A DNA stretch of 64,000 nt from Spartobacteria bacterium (GTDB lineage: Bacteria > Verrucomicrobiota > Verrucomicrobiia > Chthoniobacterales > UBA10450). How positions within the stretch are numbered: the stretch's first letter is position 1; every line of letters starts with the position of its first letter. The notes beneath the pieces were generated by a model. The model had not been told where the DNA came from and ran no database searches. It worked only from the letters and a program-made list of their open reading frames with translations. Of this stretch, positions 39,074 to 48,742 are shown piece after piece. The stretch lies in NCBI GenBank assembly GCA_021325495.1, contig JAJPGZ010000002.1, forward strand, positions 248,001 through 312,000, in the 5' to 3' direction. A program made the translations under genes and the position numbers.

Positions 39074-39618
39074 AGCTCGGCCAAACGCTTTACGTGACCA
39101 ATCGCAAAGATTGGCGCGCGTGGCTGCGGAAGAATCACAAAACGGCAAAGGACATCTGGCTCATCTATTATAAGAAGCACACGAACAAATCGCGCATTCC
39201 GTACGACGACGCGGTCGAGGAAGCACTTTGCTACGGTTGGATCGACAGCATCGTCATGCGCGTCGACGACGAACGCACCGCGCAACGTTACTCGCCACGT
39301 CGGCCGAAAAGTTTTCTGTCCGAAACAAACCGCGAACGCGCGCGACGTTTGATCGAAGCGAAAAAGATGACGCGCTTCGGCCTCGAGAAAATTCAGATGC
39401 AGTTAAATGAGAAATACGCGCACGCGGCAGACGTCATTGCTGAATTAAAGAAAGACAAAACGACCTGGAAAAATTTCCAGGCGTTTCCGAAAACGTATCA
39501 ACGCATTCGCGTGGCGTGGATTGATTCCGCGCGGAAACGTCCGGAGGTTTTCCAACAACGCCTGCGCTATCTGTTAAAAATGACGAAGCAGAACAAGCGC
39601 TTCGGCATGGTGCAGTGA
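39070..39618 (+). CDS. YdeI/OmpD-associated family protein
   Basis: 182 residues. NRKDWRAWLRKNHKTAKDIWLIYYKK and the central EALCYGWIDSIVMRVDD are the YdeI family core, with the usual LSETNRERARRLIEAKKM follow-on. Function is poorly known; family members were linked to antimicrobial peptide resistance. It overlaps its neighbours at both ends (ATGA and GTGA). Confidence 0.88.
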   Translation: MKLGQTLYVTNRKDWRAWLRKNHKTAKDIWLIYYKKHTNKSRIPYDDAVEEALCYGWIDSIVMRVDDERTAQRYSPRRPKSFLSETNRERARRLIEAKKMTRFGLEKIQMQLNEKYAHAADVIAELKKDKTTWKNFQAFPKTYQRIRVAWIDSARKRPEVFQQRLRYLLKMTKQNKRFGMVQ

Positions 39619-40955
39619 AAGATCGACAAGTTCATCTCGCGCGTCAGCTCGGCCTCTTCGACTCGACCATGCTGGTGATGGGCGGCATCATCGGCAGCGG
39701 CATTTTCATGAATCCGTCGGTCGTCGCGCAACAAGTGCACACGCCCGCGCTCATCATCGGCGCCTGGCTCGTCGGCGCTGCGGTCGGTTTGTTAGGCGCA
39801 TTTATCTGGGCCGAGCTCGGCGCAACGCTGCCCGCGGTCGGCGGCCAGTACGCCTATTTGCGCGAAGCGTTTCATCCCATCTTCGGATTTCTTTACGGCT
39901 GGGTCCTGTTGCTCGTGATCCAAACTGGTGGCATGGCCGCGGTCGCAATCATCTTCGCGCGTTATTTTCGCGAACTCATGTCGATCAACGCGCCCGATTG
40001 GATGATTGCAATCGTCGCGCTCGGCAGCCTAACGATCGTGAATTGTCTCGGGGTCAAACTCGGCGCGCGCACGCAATCAGTTTTGATGCTGACAAAGATT
40101 GTCGCCATTGCCGCGCTCATCGTTTGCGGCTTTTTCGCGCGCGCCGCGAACTCACAAGTTTCCGCCGCGCACAATTCGTTTTCCGATTTCGGCGCTGCGC
40201 TCGTCCCGGTGTTGTTTTCTTACGGCGGTTGGCAGACGACGAACTTCGTGGCTGGGGAAATTCGCGAACCGCGGCGAAATCTTCCCCGCGCGCTTTTGTT
40301 AGGCGTGGCCGGGGTCGCGCTCCTTTACACGCTGGTCAACGTCGTATGTCTGCGCGTGCTCGGCGTGGACGCGCTAAGATCGACATCTACTCCGGCGAGC
40401 GCGATTATGCGCATCGCCTTCGGTCCGGCAGGCGGAAATTTTATTGCCGCCGCCATCGCGATTTCCGCTCTCGGATTTCTCGCACAATCGATCCTGACCG
40501 CGCCGCGCGTTTATTTCGCGATGGCGAGCGACGGTTTGTTCTTTCGCAGCGTCGCGCGTCTTTCGCCGCACACGCAGGTGCCGATCGTCGCGATTGTTCT
40601 GCAAAGCATCTGGACGATCGTGATCGCGTTGAGCGGACGCTACGAACAAATCCTCAACTACGTTGTCTCGATGGATTTTATTTTCTTCGGCCTAACCGCG
40701 GCGACGTTGTTCGTTTTCCACAAACGCGAAGACTGTGGTGGCAGCCGTCTCGGCTGCACCGACGATTCGCAGGCGGGACGCCTGCCGCCACAGAAAACGC
40801 CGTTCCATCCGTGGACGACGATTATGTTTATCGCCATTTGTTGGGCCGTGGTCGCGAACACAATCTGGCGTTATCCGGCGAACACGCTCATCGGCATGTC
40901 GATCTTGCTCGCGGGCGTGCCGGTTTATTTTCTCTGGTCACGACGAAGCGCATGA
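39615..40955 (+). CDS. APC-superfamily amino acid permease with in-frame repeat insertion
   Basis: 446 residues with about 12 membrane segments. The N-terminal GGIIGSGIFMNP is the substrate-binding signature of APC transporters. GTG 39615 overlaps the YdeI stop and the protein starts MKDRQ because of the 10-mer motif. Between the penultimate helices, about residues 372-393 (CGGSRLGCTDDSQAGRLPP) are encoded by a palindromic repeat also found at 15273. The frame is kept, so an extra cytoplasmic loop results. Substrate unknown. Confidence 0.9.
   Translation: MKDRQVHLARQLGLFDSTMLVMGGIIGSGIFMNPSVVAQQVHTPALIIGAWLVGAAVGLLGAFIWAELGATLPAVGGQYAYLREAFHPIFGFLYGWVLLLVIQTGGMAAVAIIFARYFRELMSINAPDWMIAIVALGSLTIVNCLGVKLGARTQSVLMLTKIVAIAALIVCGFFARAANSQVSAAHNSFSDFGAALVPVLFSYGGWQTTNFVAGEIREPRRNLPRALLLGVAGVALLYTLVNVVCLRVLGVDALRSTSTPASAIMRIAFGPAGGNFIAAAIAISALGFLAQSILTAPRVYFAMASDGLFFRSVARLSPHTQVPIVAIVLQSIWTIVIALSGRYEQILNYVVSMDFIFFGLTAATLFVFHKREDCGGSRLGCTDDSQAGRLPPQKTPFHPWTTIMFIAICWAVVANTIWRYPANTLIGMSILLAGVPVYFLWSRRSA
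40734..40792. repeat. Palindromic dispersed element, copy 2, inside a coding region
   Basis: Arms TGTGGTGGCAG and CTGCCGCCACA, with internal hairpins AGCCG/CGGCT and GCAGGCG/CGCCTGC, matching the intergenic copy at 15273-15336. It lies in the APC permease gene without breaking the frame and adds about 20 codons in a hydrophilic loop. Confidence 0.85.
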
Positions 40956-42007
40956 ATCGGATGCCGTACCTGGAATGGGCGAAACTGCGCAGCACGGCGC
41001 GTTTTAATCTCGCGACCAGCGGCGTCGAGAACTATCCGCTGCGCGATTTGCCGGCGCGCATCGAAGACCTCGAAATCACCGGCCCAGGTTTGTACGGTTA
41101 TCCGGAGTTGCGCGAGCGACTCGTTAGGAAAACCGGCGCGCCGGATGAATCGCTCGTGCTTTCCATCGGCACATCGATGGCGAACTTCATCGCGCTCAGC
41201 GCACTGATTGAGCGCGGCCAGGATGTCCTCGTCGAACAACCGACTTATCAACCGATGCTCCACATCGCGCAATGGCTCGGCGCGAAGGTGCGGAGATTTA
41301 CGCGCGATCCGGCGAATGAATGGAAGATCGACATCGACCGTCTGCGTGGACTCGTTAGGCCAGAAACCAAGTTGATTGTGCTTTCGAATTTGCACAATCC
41401 ATCGAGCGCTCTCATCCCCGAAAACGAAATGCGTGAGATCGGCGCAATCGGTCCGCGCGTTTTCGTCGATGAAGTTTATCTCGAGGCGATGTTCGACTCG
41501 CCCGAGCGCTCCTCTTTTTTTCTCGGCGACAATTTCACCATCACGAACAGCCTGACGAAAGCGTACGGCTTGAGCGGGCTGCGTTGCGGTTGGATCCTGA
41601 CGCAGCCGGATTTGGTGCCGCGCATGCATGCACTTGTCGATCTTACCTATGGCGTGAGCGCGCATTCGGCCGAACGATTGAGTGTGATCGCGCTCGATCA
41701 CCTGGCGCCGATCGCGCAACACGCGCGCGAGTTACTGGAACGAAATCGCCAACTCGTGAACGCATTTCTCGCCGCGCACGCGCGACAGCTCGAATGCGCG
41801 CCGAGCAAATTCGGCACCTGCGTTGCGCCGCGAATGCGCGATGGGCGTGTAGAAGATTTTTGCCGTAGATTGCGCGACGAATTTGAAACCAGTGTCGTGC
41901 CCGGACATTTCTTTGAAGCGCCGCAGCATTTTCGTATTGGTCTTGGCGGAGCGAGCGACATTCTCGAACAAGGACTTGAGCGAATTGCGACTTTGTTAGG
42001 CCAATGA
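40952..42007 (+). CDS. PLP-dependent class I/II aminotransferase
   Basis: 351 residues of fold-type I. GPGLYGYPELRERLV, SNLHNPSSALIP, VFVDEVYLEA and the PLP lysine in SLTKAYGLSGLRCGW are visible. It would transaminate an amino acid or related amine. It follows an amino acid permease with ATGA overlap, suggesting uptake and catabolism. ATG 40952 is used, since the much longer upstream frame is a shadow of the permease gene. Confidence 0.9.
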   Translation: MNRMPYLEWAKLRSTARFNLATSGVENYPLRDLPARIEDLEITGPGLYGYPELRERLVRKTGAPDESLVLSIGTSMANFIALSALIERGQDVLVEQPTYQPMLHIAQWLGAKVRRFTRDPANEWKIDIDRLRGLVRPETKLIVLSNLHNPSSALIPENEMREIGAIGPRVFVDEVYLEAMFDSPERSSFFLGDNFTITNSLTKAYGLSGLRCGWILTQPDLVPRMHALVDLTYGVSAHSAERLSVIALDHLAPIAQHARELLERNRQLVNAFLAAHARQLECAPSKFGTCVAPRMRDGRVEDFCRRLRDEFETSVVPGHFFEAPQHFRIGLGGASDILEQGLERIATLLGQ

Positions 42008-42480
42008 AAGATCGACAATTACTTCTCGCCGAATTCGAGCAACTGCTTCCGCTCGCGATCGAATGGGCCACGGCGGAAGAAGCGCGGGTTTTGAGCGAAG
42101 GCGTGGCGCTATCTGGAAATGAGTTGGCCGATGCCCGCGCTGCCGGCGTGAAAGAACCGCAGCGCATTCGTTTGCTCCGCGTCGAATCGGTTCCGGTGCC
42201 GGCGCATCCGCAACTTCGCGCGGCGGCCGAGACCGTTCATTTTCTCACGCCGGAAACCCGCGGCCTCACGCTGCGTTACGGAATTTTCGTGCGTTGGGAC
42301 TGCTGGCAAGATCGACATCTACTCGCGCACGAGTTCGGTCACACCGCCCAGTACGAACGCATGGGCGGCATCGGGCAATTTCTCCAGCAGTATTTGATGG
42401 AATGCCTGACGATCGGCTACGCCAATGCGCCGATGGAACTCGAAGTCGCAAAAATCGCCGACCGCATTTGCGCGGCCTAA
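42004..42480 (+). CDS. Small HExxH (zincin-like) protein
   Basis: 158 residues. LLAHEFGHTAQYERMGG carries an HExxH zinc motif, and a Glu-rich helix follows (NAPMELEVAKIAD), giving a possible third ligand. No signal peptide, so it is cytoplasmic. The family is not recognised. The protein starts MKDRQ because ATG is followed at once by a 10-mer copy (42008). It overlaps the aminotransferase stop. Confidence 0.65.
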   Translation: MKDRQLLLAEFEQLLPLAIEWATAEEARVLSEGVALSGNELADARAAGVKEPQRIRLLRVESVPVPAHPQLRAAAETVHFLTPETRGLTLRYGIFVRWDCWQDRHLLAHEFGHTAQYERMGGIGQFLQQYLMECLTIGYANAPMELEVAKIADRICAA

Positions 42481-42483
42481 CGA

Positions 42484-43092
42484 ATGGACCCTTTCAGTTA
42501 CATTATCGTTCTGACTTCGATCGTGCTCGGGCTCGGCGTGACGCGGACGGTCGGCGGTCTCGGGCACCTGTTGCAAACGCGCAAACGCCGCCGCGTTTAT
42601 TGGGTCCACGCTCTATGGATGTTGAATCTTCTCGTCGTTATGGCGTTGATGTGGTTCGTCGCGTATCGCTGGCGTGCGAACGAGCGCTGGACATTTTTCC
42701 TTTTCGTTTGGCTAATTCTGACGCCGACGATTCTCTATTTGATATCGTCGCTACTTTTTCCCGATCCGGACACGGTGGAACCGATCAGTGATTGGCGCGT
42801 TTATTTTTTCGATCACAACCGCGAAATTTTTTTGCTGCTGGCGGTCCTTTTTCCGATCGATCTGATCGATACTCTGCTCAAAGGCGTCGAACATTTTCGC
42901 GCGCAAGGTTTATTGTATCCGGCGACGATGGCGACGTGGTTCGTTCTCTCACTGATCGCGGCGTTTACGAAGAACCGTCGATTCCACGCGACATTCGCGA
43001 TCGTCTTCATGCTTTGGAACCTCGCTTTCGCCGGGATGATGCTGATCACCGCGCAGGACGCGCTCGGCGCGGACATGTTGCGAAGGCGTTAA
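42484..43092 (+). CDS. Integral membrane protein of unknown function
   Basis: 202 residues with about six hydrophobic segments, including LVVMALMWFVAYRW and LTPTILYLISSLLF. No recognised family. It lies four bases after the HExxH protein gene and probably ends that operon. Convergent with the transglutaminase-like gene, overlapping by 4 bases. Confidence 0.65.
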   Translation: MDPFSYIIVLTSIVLGLGVTRTVGGLGHLLQTRKRRRVYWVHALWMLNLLVVMALMWFVAYRWRANERWTFFLFVWLILTPTILYLISSLLFPDPDTVEPISDWRVYFFDHNREIFLLLAVLFPIDLIDTLLKGVEHFRAQGLLYPATMATWFVLSLIAAFTKNRRFHATFAIVFMLWNLAFAGMMLITAQDALGADMLRRR

Positions 43093-43808
43093 CGAGCGCG
43101 CTTTTTGCGGTGGCCGAACATCTCGGCGTTGACCGTGCGAAGATCGACATGCGTTAATCGTTTCGCCATCGCCGGCGTGAGCAACGAGATGTGCGGAATG
43201 TCGACGAGATGTTCCGCGATAAACCAAATCGGTTTGTCGGTCGTCATCCAATGCAATCGATCGAAGCGCGCGAGATTTACCGGGCGCGAGTAGCGTCGAA
43301 GGGTGCGCTCGAAGCGCAGATTAAAATAGATGTTGAAGTAACTCATGGCGAGCTCGCGCAATGTGCGATAAACCGGCTCCCGATAGCGGCAACCGGTGAA
43401 ATTTGATTTCGCCACCGTGCCCCAACCGTTGCCGATTTTATAAATCGCGAGCACGTGATCGGTATCGCGATCGGCTTCGAGATCGAAAATGAGCGGCTGG
43501 AATCCGAGCACGCGCAGCGCGGCCGCAGCGAAGATGGCGCCTTCGAGGCACGAGGCCGTTCCGTCTTGCAAGACTTTGCGCGGTGAACGTGCGGTTATGG
43601 CGAGGTTGTAAGGAAGATCGTCGAGAAATTTCTGGACGCCGGCGGGCGTTTTGAGCGCGCGCAGTTTTCGCAGCTCGGTAGGCGTGAAGCCGCCGTCCGC
43701 GCGCCGCGTTGATGTCGATCTTGTGATTGTCGATCTTACAAGCCGGCGGGGTGACGCGCTTCGAAACCGATGGGCGCGCGCGTGGTCGGTTGCCAGGCCG
43801 GCCGCCAT
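43089..43808 (-). CDS. Transglutaminase-like cysteine-peptidase-fold protein
   Basis: About 240 residues. The core DGTASCLEGAIFAAAALRVLGF (Cys) and DTDHVLAIYK (His) resemble transglutaminase-like proteins. The frame has no ATG, GTG or TTG between 43808 and the first conserved residues, so the start is uncertain. ATG 43808 lies 70 bases inside the upstream NlpC gene, and the two tandem motif copies (43712, 43727) would then encode RSTITRSTST. Confidence 0.6.
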   Translation of the reverse strand: MAAGLATDHARAHRFRSASPRRLVRSTITRSTSTRRADGGFTPTELRKLRALKTPAGVQKFLDDLPYNLAITARSPRKVLQDGTASCLEGAIFAAAALRVLGFQPLIFDLEADRDTDHVLAIYKIGNGWGTVAKSNFTGCRYREPVYRTLRELAMSYFNIYFNLRFERTLRRYSRPVNLARFDRLHWMTTDKPIWFIAEHLVDIPHISLLTPAMAKRLTHVDLRTVNAEMFGHRKKRAR

Positions 43809-44257
43809 TTTTCACGACCGGTGATGTAAGGCGTGGTGTCGAGTCGCAACCCGGCGATAACAGCAAAGGTGTGACCGTGGCGCGCGTAAACCGTGATCCA
43901 TTTGCCGCGTCCGCGTTCGCCGAAGTTGCGGAATTCCGATGAGCAAATGGGCGATTTCAAAATTCCGGCCGCGCCGAGCGCATAGGAAACCGTGCCCGAG
44001 CAGTCGTAGCCGCTGTCCAAAAATGAGCGATGTCCGCCCCCGAAACGATACGGCTTGGTGTGCAACTGGTTCGCGGCCCAAATGGCGCGTTTGACCGCAA
44101 ACGGCGCGCTTTCCGGCGCCGCCGCTTCGCCATTGCGCAGACGCGCGGTGCGACCCGGAACGGTGGGACCGGAGGACGGAAACGAAGTCGCGTTCGCGGA
44201 CGAAATGAGCACCGCCAATGCGGCGGCCAATAGGGTGATACGAGAGAGGAGAAACAC
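43736..44257 (-). CDS. Secreted NlpC/P60-family peptidoglycan endopeptidase
   Basis: 173 residues. A signal peptide (LLAAALAVLISSANA) precedes an NlpC/P60-like domain with the catalytic Cys in GYDCSGTVSYAL and the His in ARHGHTFAVI. It should cut peptide stems of peptidoglycan. The stop codon TAA overlaps a 10-mer motif copy (43727). It is probably cotranscribed with the transglutaminase-like gene. Confidence 0.83.
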   Translation of the reverse strand: MFLLSRITLLAAALAVLISSANATSFPSSGPTVPGRTARLRNGEAAAPESAPFAVKRAIWAANQLHTKPYRFGGGHRSFLDSGYDCSGTVSYALGAAGILKSPICSSEFRNFGERGRGKWITVYARHGHTFAVIAGLRLDTTPYITGREKWRPAWQPTTRAPIGFEARHPAGL

Positions 44258-44384
44258 AGGTCTTTAAGTGCGCGTTGCTATGCCACAATGGCGGCGATGA
44301 AAAGAAAAAAATGCGAACGCTCGGATTTTTCCCGATGCCGAAACGTTCCGTTTACCGGAACAAATTTTGCTTTGCAAACAGGGT

Positions 44385-45413
44385 ATGCCGGACGAAGATT
44401 CCGCCCCCAAAACTGATTCCATGCCCCAGATCGATTTCGTCCGCGCGTTTCAGGATGCCGAGGACGCCACGCCACTGCAAATTCGCGCTTCGGTTGACGA
44501 ATTTCCCCTCGTAAAGACGCTCCCCACGGCCGCAGAAATTCCTGTCGCGGCGGAACCGTTACGTGATTCGGGCCTCGGTCGCAGCGCATGGATGAATGTT
44601 ATTTTCGTCTCCGTCATGGTGATCGGCGGATTAGTCTGCGCGTGTTATTTTTTCAACGGCGCAGAATTGATTCGCGGAGTTGCGTCATGGCCCGCCGAAG
44701 TGCTGTATCCGCGGCCAACTTTGTCCGAGCCCGCTAAGATCGACAATCAAACGCCGCCGCCAGCCACTGTCCCAGTCGAGACAAACGCGAGTACATCCGA
44801 ATCCGGTCCGTTCCGCCACACCGCGCAATCTTTATTAAATCCGAATACGTCGCCGCAATTCGGTCCAGCGCCCTTCACCACGAATCCGAACAGTTTCGCT
44901 TCCGCGCCGAGCACGCAGCCGCTCGGGCCGGGCGCAAACACGTTGCTCGATCAACTTGGCGGAACGCCGCCGGCCGGAGATTCGCTTTCGCGAACGTTGA
45001 ATCAAGAAGCGGTGAGCCTCCAACAAACCACGGCCGCAACCGTGAACAATGTCACCACGGCTGTCACGCGAAGCGTTGCGCAAACAACCTCGCGCGGCCT
45101 AACGACCACACGAAAAACTATTCGCACCGGGAAGTCGGAGGTGAAGCCCCGAGCGGTGACGACACGCCATAATTTAAGTCGGCCACAAACGAAAGCGGCG
45201 CCGCTTTCGGCCAACGCCCAACTCGGCCTCGATAAACGGGGAATCGGTCCCGGCGTTCCCGGCGGGATCGGGCCTGGCGTTCTCGGCGGCGTCGGCGGAG
45301 CGACTGGTGGCGGCACTGGCGCCGCAGGCGGAATCGGTCGCGGCGGCGGCATCGGAGTCGGCGGGGGAATTGGCGGCGCGTTGCCCGGCGGTCTCATCGG
45401 CGGCCATCACTAA
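44385..45413 (+). CDS. Membrane-anchored protein with Gly-rich tail, unknown
   Basis: 343 residues. One membrane helix (MNVIFVSVMVIGGLVCACYFF) near residue 70, then a long low-complexity Pro/Thr/Ser region and a C-terminal Gly-rich tail of about 60 residues (GGIGRGGGIGVGGGIGG). No family. ATG 44385 with AGGG upstream is preferred. The 127-base gap upstream, divergent from the NlpC gene, should hold both promoters. Confidence 0.55.
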   Translation: MPDEDSAPKTDSMPQIDFVRAFQDAEDATPLQIRASVDEFPLVKTLPTAAEIPVAAEPLRDSGLGRSAWMNVIFVSVMVIGGLVCACYFFNGAELIRGVASWPAEVLYPRPTLSEPAKIDNQTPPPATVPVETNASTSESGPFRHTAQSLLNPNTSPQFGPAPFTTNPNSFASAPSTQPLGPGANTLLDQLGGTPPAGDSLSRTLNQEAVSLQQTTAATVNNVTTAVTRSVAQTTSRGLTTTRKTIRTGKSEVKPRAVTTRHNLSRPQTKAAPLSANAQLGLDKRGIGPGVPGGIGPGVLGGVGGATGGGTGAAGGIGRGGGIGVGGGIGGALPGGLIGGHH

Positions 45414-45425
45414 CCAATCGCGCGA

Positions 45426-46034
45426 ATGCCGCGCTCGTTAGGCTGCACCATTTTCGTGATCGCAGCCGCGTTCTCTTTCGCCGCCACCGAATTGCCGAAA
45501 AGTGACGACGTCGATTCATCCGACATCGAGCCGCCATTGCTGATTCCGAATCGCGATCGCGAACGACTGGACAATGCGCAACCGACCCCGACGCCGACTG
45601 TCGATCTTGCGAAGCTCGAAAAAGATTTCGAGCGCGCGAAACGGAATTCCGCCGGGGCCGCGCGCTTGTGCAAGATCGGCGTGATTGCGCAGGTGGAAGT
45701 GGAACAGCGCGCATTGCGAACGGTGCGATTGGAAGCGCAGCTCGAATCGGCACGGCTCGATGAAGCCAAGGAGAATTTTGCGCGCGAACAGACACGCCTG
45801 ACTAATCATGAAATTTCGCCGGCTGATTTGTCGGAAGCAGAAGCGACGCTCGCTCACGCCATCGAAGCGGCGCACGCGGCCGAGGAAAAACGCGACCGCG
45901 CTGAAGTCGAATTCGCGGAGAACAATGTCCGGCGGCAGCAGAAACTGGCCGCTCTCGGCAGCGGAAGTAAGTCGGCAATTTCGCGCGCCGAGCAAAAGCT
46001 TAACGAATTAAAAGCGACAAAAGAAAATAACTGA
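45426..46034 (+). CDS. Secreted coiled-coil protein, unknown
   Basis: 202 residues. N-terminal signal-like stretch (CTIFVIAAAFSFAA) followed by a Pro/Thr segment and a long charged helix with heptad spacing (AKLEKDFERAKRNS through EAAHAAEEKRDRAEVEF). It resembles periplasmic hairpin adaptor helices, but no lipoyl or barrel domains are present. Twelve bases after the previous gene, likely same operon. Confidence 0.55.
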   Translation: MPRSLGCTIFVIAAAFSFAATELPKSDDVDSSDIEPPLLIPNRDRERLDNAQPTPTPTVDLAKLEKDFERAKRNSAGAARLCKIGVIAQVEVEQRALRTVRLEAQLESARLDEAKENFAREQTRLTNHEISPADLSEAEATLAHAIEAAHAAEEKRDRAEVEFAENNVRRQQKLAALGSGSKSAISRAEQKLNELKATKENN

Positions 46035-46091
46035 CCGCCGCAAATGTAATTGTCGATCTTGCGATAAAGTTTTATCGTCGCTTTCAACGCC

Positions 46092-46538
46092 ATGGACGTA
46101 GCCGGAAATGTCAGTGCGATTCTCGGACATAAACCGCGCGAGATTTTTTCCGTGGCGCCGGACGCCACCGTTTACGACGCGGTGAAACTAATGGCGGATA
46201 AAAACGTCGGCGCCCTCCTCGTCCTCGAAGCCGAAAAGCTCGTCGGCCTCATTTCGGAGCGCGATTACAGCCGCAAGATCATGCTCAAAGGCAAACGCTC
46301 CCGCGAAACCAAAGTGAACGAGATCATGTCGACGCAGCTCACCGTCATTCCGCCTAACGAGCCGGTCGATCGCTGCCTGCGCCTCATGACCGATAAACGC
46401 GTTCGTCACTTGCCCGTGCTCGACGGCGAAAAAGTGATCGGCGTTATTTCAATCGGCGACCTCGTGAAATACGTGATCGATTGCCAGAGCGCGGCGATCG
46501 AGCATCTCGAGAGCTACATTCACGGCGGCTTTCGTTAG
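46092..46538 (+). CDS. CBS-domain pair protein
   Basis: 148 residues comprising two CBS domains (VYDAVKLMADKNVGALLVLE and RCLRLMTDKRVRHLPVLDGE). Such stand-alone pairs bind adenine nucleotides and sense energy state. The target is unknown. It is convergent with pyrC, overlapping by 4 bases. A 10-mer copy lies just upstream (46050) in the short leader. Confidence 0.9.
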   Translation: MDVAGNVSAILGHKPREIFSVAPDATVYDAVKLMADKNVGALLVLEAEKLVGLISERDYSRKIMLKGKRSRETKVNEIMSTQLTVIPPNEPVDRCLRLMTDKRVRHLPVLDGEKVIGVISIGDLVKYVIDCQSAAIEHLESYIHGGFR

Positions 46539-47794
46539 GCTAATTGCCAGACGGTTTTGCCGTTCACGATCGTCCGCACCGCGCGGCCTTTGAGTTTCCA
46601 ACCGTCGAAGGGCGAATTGCGCGAGTTCGATTGAAAGTTGTCGATCTTCGCCGTCCATTCGAGTTCGGGATCGATTAGTGTCGCGTCCGCTTTTGCGCCT
46701 AACGAGAGCGTGCCGGCATCAAGTTTGAGCAGCTTCGCCGGCTCGACCGTGAACATCTCGATCAAACGGACGATGTCGATCTTGCGATGTTTGTGCACGA
46801 GCAGGTCGATGAACAATCCGAGCTCGGTCTCGAGACCGACGATTCCGAACGGCGCCTGATCGAACTCCACTTCCTTTTCGAACGCGGCATGAGGCGCATG
46901 ATCGCTCGCTAAGATCGACAACGTCCCATCCGCGATACCTTCGAGAATTGCGTCCACATCTTTTTGCGAACGCAACGGAGGATTCATCTTGTAATTCGTG
47001 TCGAAGTTCTGAATCGCTTCGTCCGTCAACGCGATGTGATGCGGACAAACCTCGCCGCTGATTTTGACGCCGCGCGACCGAGCTTCACGAATGAGGCGCA
47101 CGCTTCCGGCGGCGCTGACGTGCTGACAATGGATGTGATGATCGCAAAGTTCTGCCAGCAAAATATTCCGCGCGACTATTGCTTCCTCGCCCGCGGCCGG
47201 CCAGCCGGGCAAGCCTAACAATGTGCTCCAATAACCCTCGTTCACCACGCCGTTGCCGGCGAGATTGTAATCCTGGCAATGATCGAGCACCGGCAATCCA
47301 ACCATGCGGGCATACTCGACGGCGCGCCGCATCAGCTCGTGATTCTGAATGCACTTGCCGTCGTCGGTGATCGCGACCACGCCAACGTCGCCTAACGAAC
47401 CAATCGGCGCGAGTTCTTCGCCCGCGATATTTTTTGAAATCGCGCCGGTCGGCAAAACGTTCACGCATGCGGACTCGGCCGCGCGATCTTTAATCCATGC
47501 GATCGTCGCCGGATTATCCGCCGCCGGCGAAGTGTTCGGCATGCAAACGATCGTGGTAAATCCGCCGGCCGCCGCTGCCCGCGCGCCCGACGCAATTGTC
47601 TCCTTGTGCGAAAACCCCGGCTCGCGCAGATGCACATGCATGTCGATCAAACCGGGCGCGACGATCAAACCGCTCGCGTCGATCACTTCCGCATCGTTCG
47701 ATTTCTCCGCGATGCGCCCCTCGGCTATCGCAAGATCGACAACTTCATCTCGGCCATTCGCCGGATCGATCACGCGGCCGTCGCGAATGATCAT
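46535..47794 (-). CDS. pyrC: Dihydroorotase
   Basis: 419 residues, class I amidohydrolase. [13 protein letters not shown] provides two zinc His, with the usual downstream His and Asp residues ([11 protein letters not shown]). It cyclises carbamoyl-aspartate to dihydroorotate in UMP synthesis. Its start overlaps the pyrB stop by 4 bases (ATGA). Three 10-mer copies lie in it, one reading KIDN close to the C-terminus. Confidence 0.95.
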   Translation of the reverse strand: MIIRDGRVIDPANGRDEVVDLAIAEGRIAEKSNDAEVIDASGLIVAPGLIDMHVHLREPGFSHKETIASGARAAAAGGFTTIVCMPNTSPAADNPATIAWIKDRAAESACVNVLPTGAISKNIAGEELAPIGSLGDVGVVAITDDGKCIQNHELMRRAVEYARMVGLPVLDHCQDYNLAGNGVVNEGYWSTLLGLPGWPAAGEEAIVARNILLAELCDHHIHCQHVSAAGSVRLIREARSRGVKISGEVCPHHIALTDEAIQNFDTNYKMNPPLRSQKDVDAILEGIADGTLSILASDHAPHAAFEKEVEFDQAPFGIVGLETELGLFIDLLVHKHRKIDIVRLIEMFTVEPAKLLKLDAGTLSLGAKADATLIDPELEWTAKIDNFQSNSRNSPFDGWKLKGRAVRTIVNGKTVWQLA

Positions 47795-48720
47795 GTCGCG
47801 ATTCCTCCGCAGAGATAGAGAACGGCCATGCGCACGGCGAGGCCGTTCGTCACCTGATCGAGAATGACGCTGCGCGATCCGTCCGCGACTTCACTGTCGA
47901 TCTCGACCCCGCGATTGATCGGGCCCGGATGCATAACGAGGCAATCCGGCTTCAACATTTTGGCGCGCGCTTTCGTTAGGCCGAAAAGACGCGTGTATTC
48001 GCCCGTGCCGGGAAAATATTCTTTGCGCTGACGTTCGTGCTGGATGCGCAGAAGATTTACGACGTCGGCGTCCGGAAGGACGTTGTCGATCTTGTGCGAG
48101 ACGGTCACGCCGAGTTTTTCAAAATCACGCGGCACGAGCGTGCTCGGTCCCACCAGGGTTACGCGCGCGCCGAGCTTCGTTAGGCAGAAAATATTCGAAC
48201 GCGCGACGCGGCTGAAAAGAATGTCGCCGATGATGACGACATGAAGATTGTCGATCTTGCCGCGTTTCTCGCGAATGGTATAGGCGTCGAGCAAACCTTG
48301 CGTTGGATGTTCGTGCGCGCCGTCGCCGGCGTTAATCACGCTCGACTTCAAACGCTCGGCCAAAAATTGCGGTGCCCCGGCCGAGCTGTGCCGCAGGACG
48401 AGAATATCGGCGTGCAGCGCCTCGAGGTTCTTCGCGGTGTCTTTGAGCGTTTCGCCTTTCGTTAGGCTCGAACCGGAAGCCGTAATGTTGATCACATCCG
48501 CGCTCAATCGAAACGCGGCGAGCTCGAAGGATGTGCGTGTGCGCGTGCTGGGCTCGACAAAAAAATTCACCAGCGTTTTGCCGCGTAGCGCGGGAACTTT
48601 TTTGATTTCCCGCGCCCCCACTTGTTTGAACGCGTCCGCCGTTTCGAGAATGAAATTGATTTCGTCGATCGACAGCTCGCGCAGGCCTAACAAATCTTTG
48701 CGTGTCCAGCGTTCGTTCAT
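47791..48720 (-). CDS. pyrB: Aspartate carbamoyltransferase catalytic subunit
   Basis: 309 residues. The carbamoyl-phosphate site [16 protein letters not shown], then [22 protein letters not shown] and [11 protein letters not shown]. It commits aspartate to pyrimidine synthesis. No pyrI regulatory subunit is nearby, which fits a PyrR-type operon. Upstream a 110-base palindrome separates it from pyrR. Confidence 0.95.
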   Translation of the reverse strand: MNERWTRKDLLGLRELSIDEINFILETADAFKQVGAREIKKVPALRGKTLVNFFVEPSTRTRTSFELAAFRLSADVINITASGSSLTKGETLKDTAKNLEALHADILVLRHSSAGAPQFLAERLKSSVINAGDGAHEHPTQGLLDAYTIREKRGKIDNLHVVIIGDILFSRVARSNIFCLTKLGARVTLVGPSTLVPRDFEKLGVTVSHKIDNVLPDADVVNLLRIQHERQRKEYFPGTGEYTRLFGLTKARAKMLKPDCLVMHPGPINRGVEIDSEVADGSRSVILDQVTNGLAVRMAVLYLCGGIAT

Positions 48721-48742
48721 GAAATGCGAATCCGAATTGATT

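Noticed and set aside
39998-40951. Long upstream extension of the aminotransferase frame
   Set aside because: It is a shadow of the permease gene in another frame; family resemblance begins at 40952.
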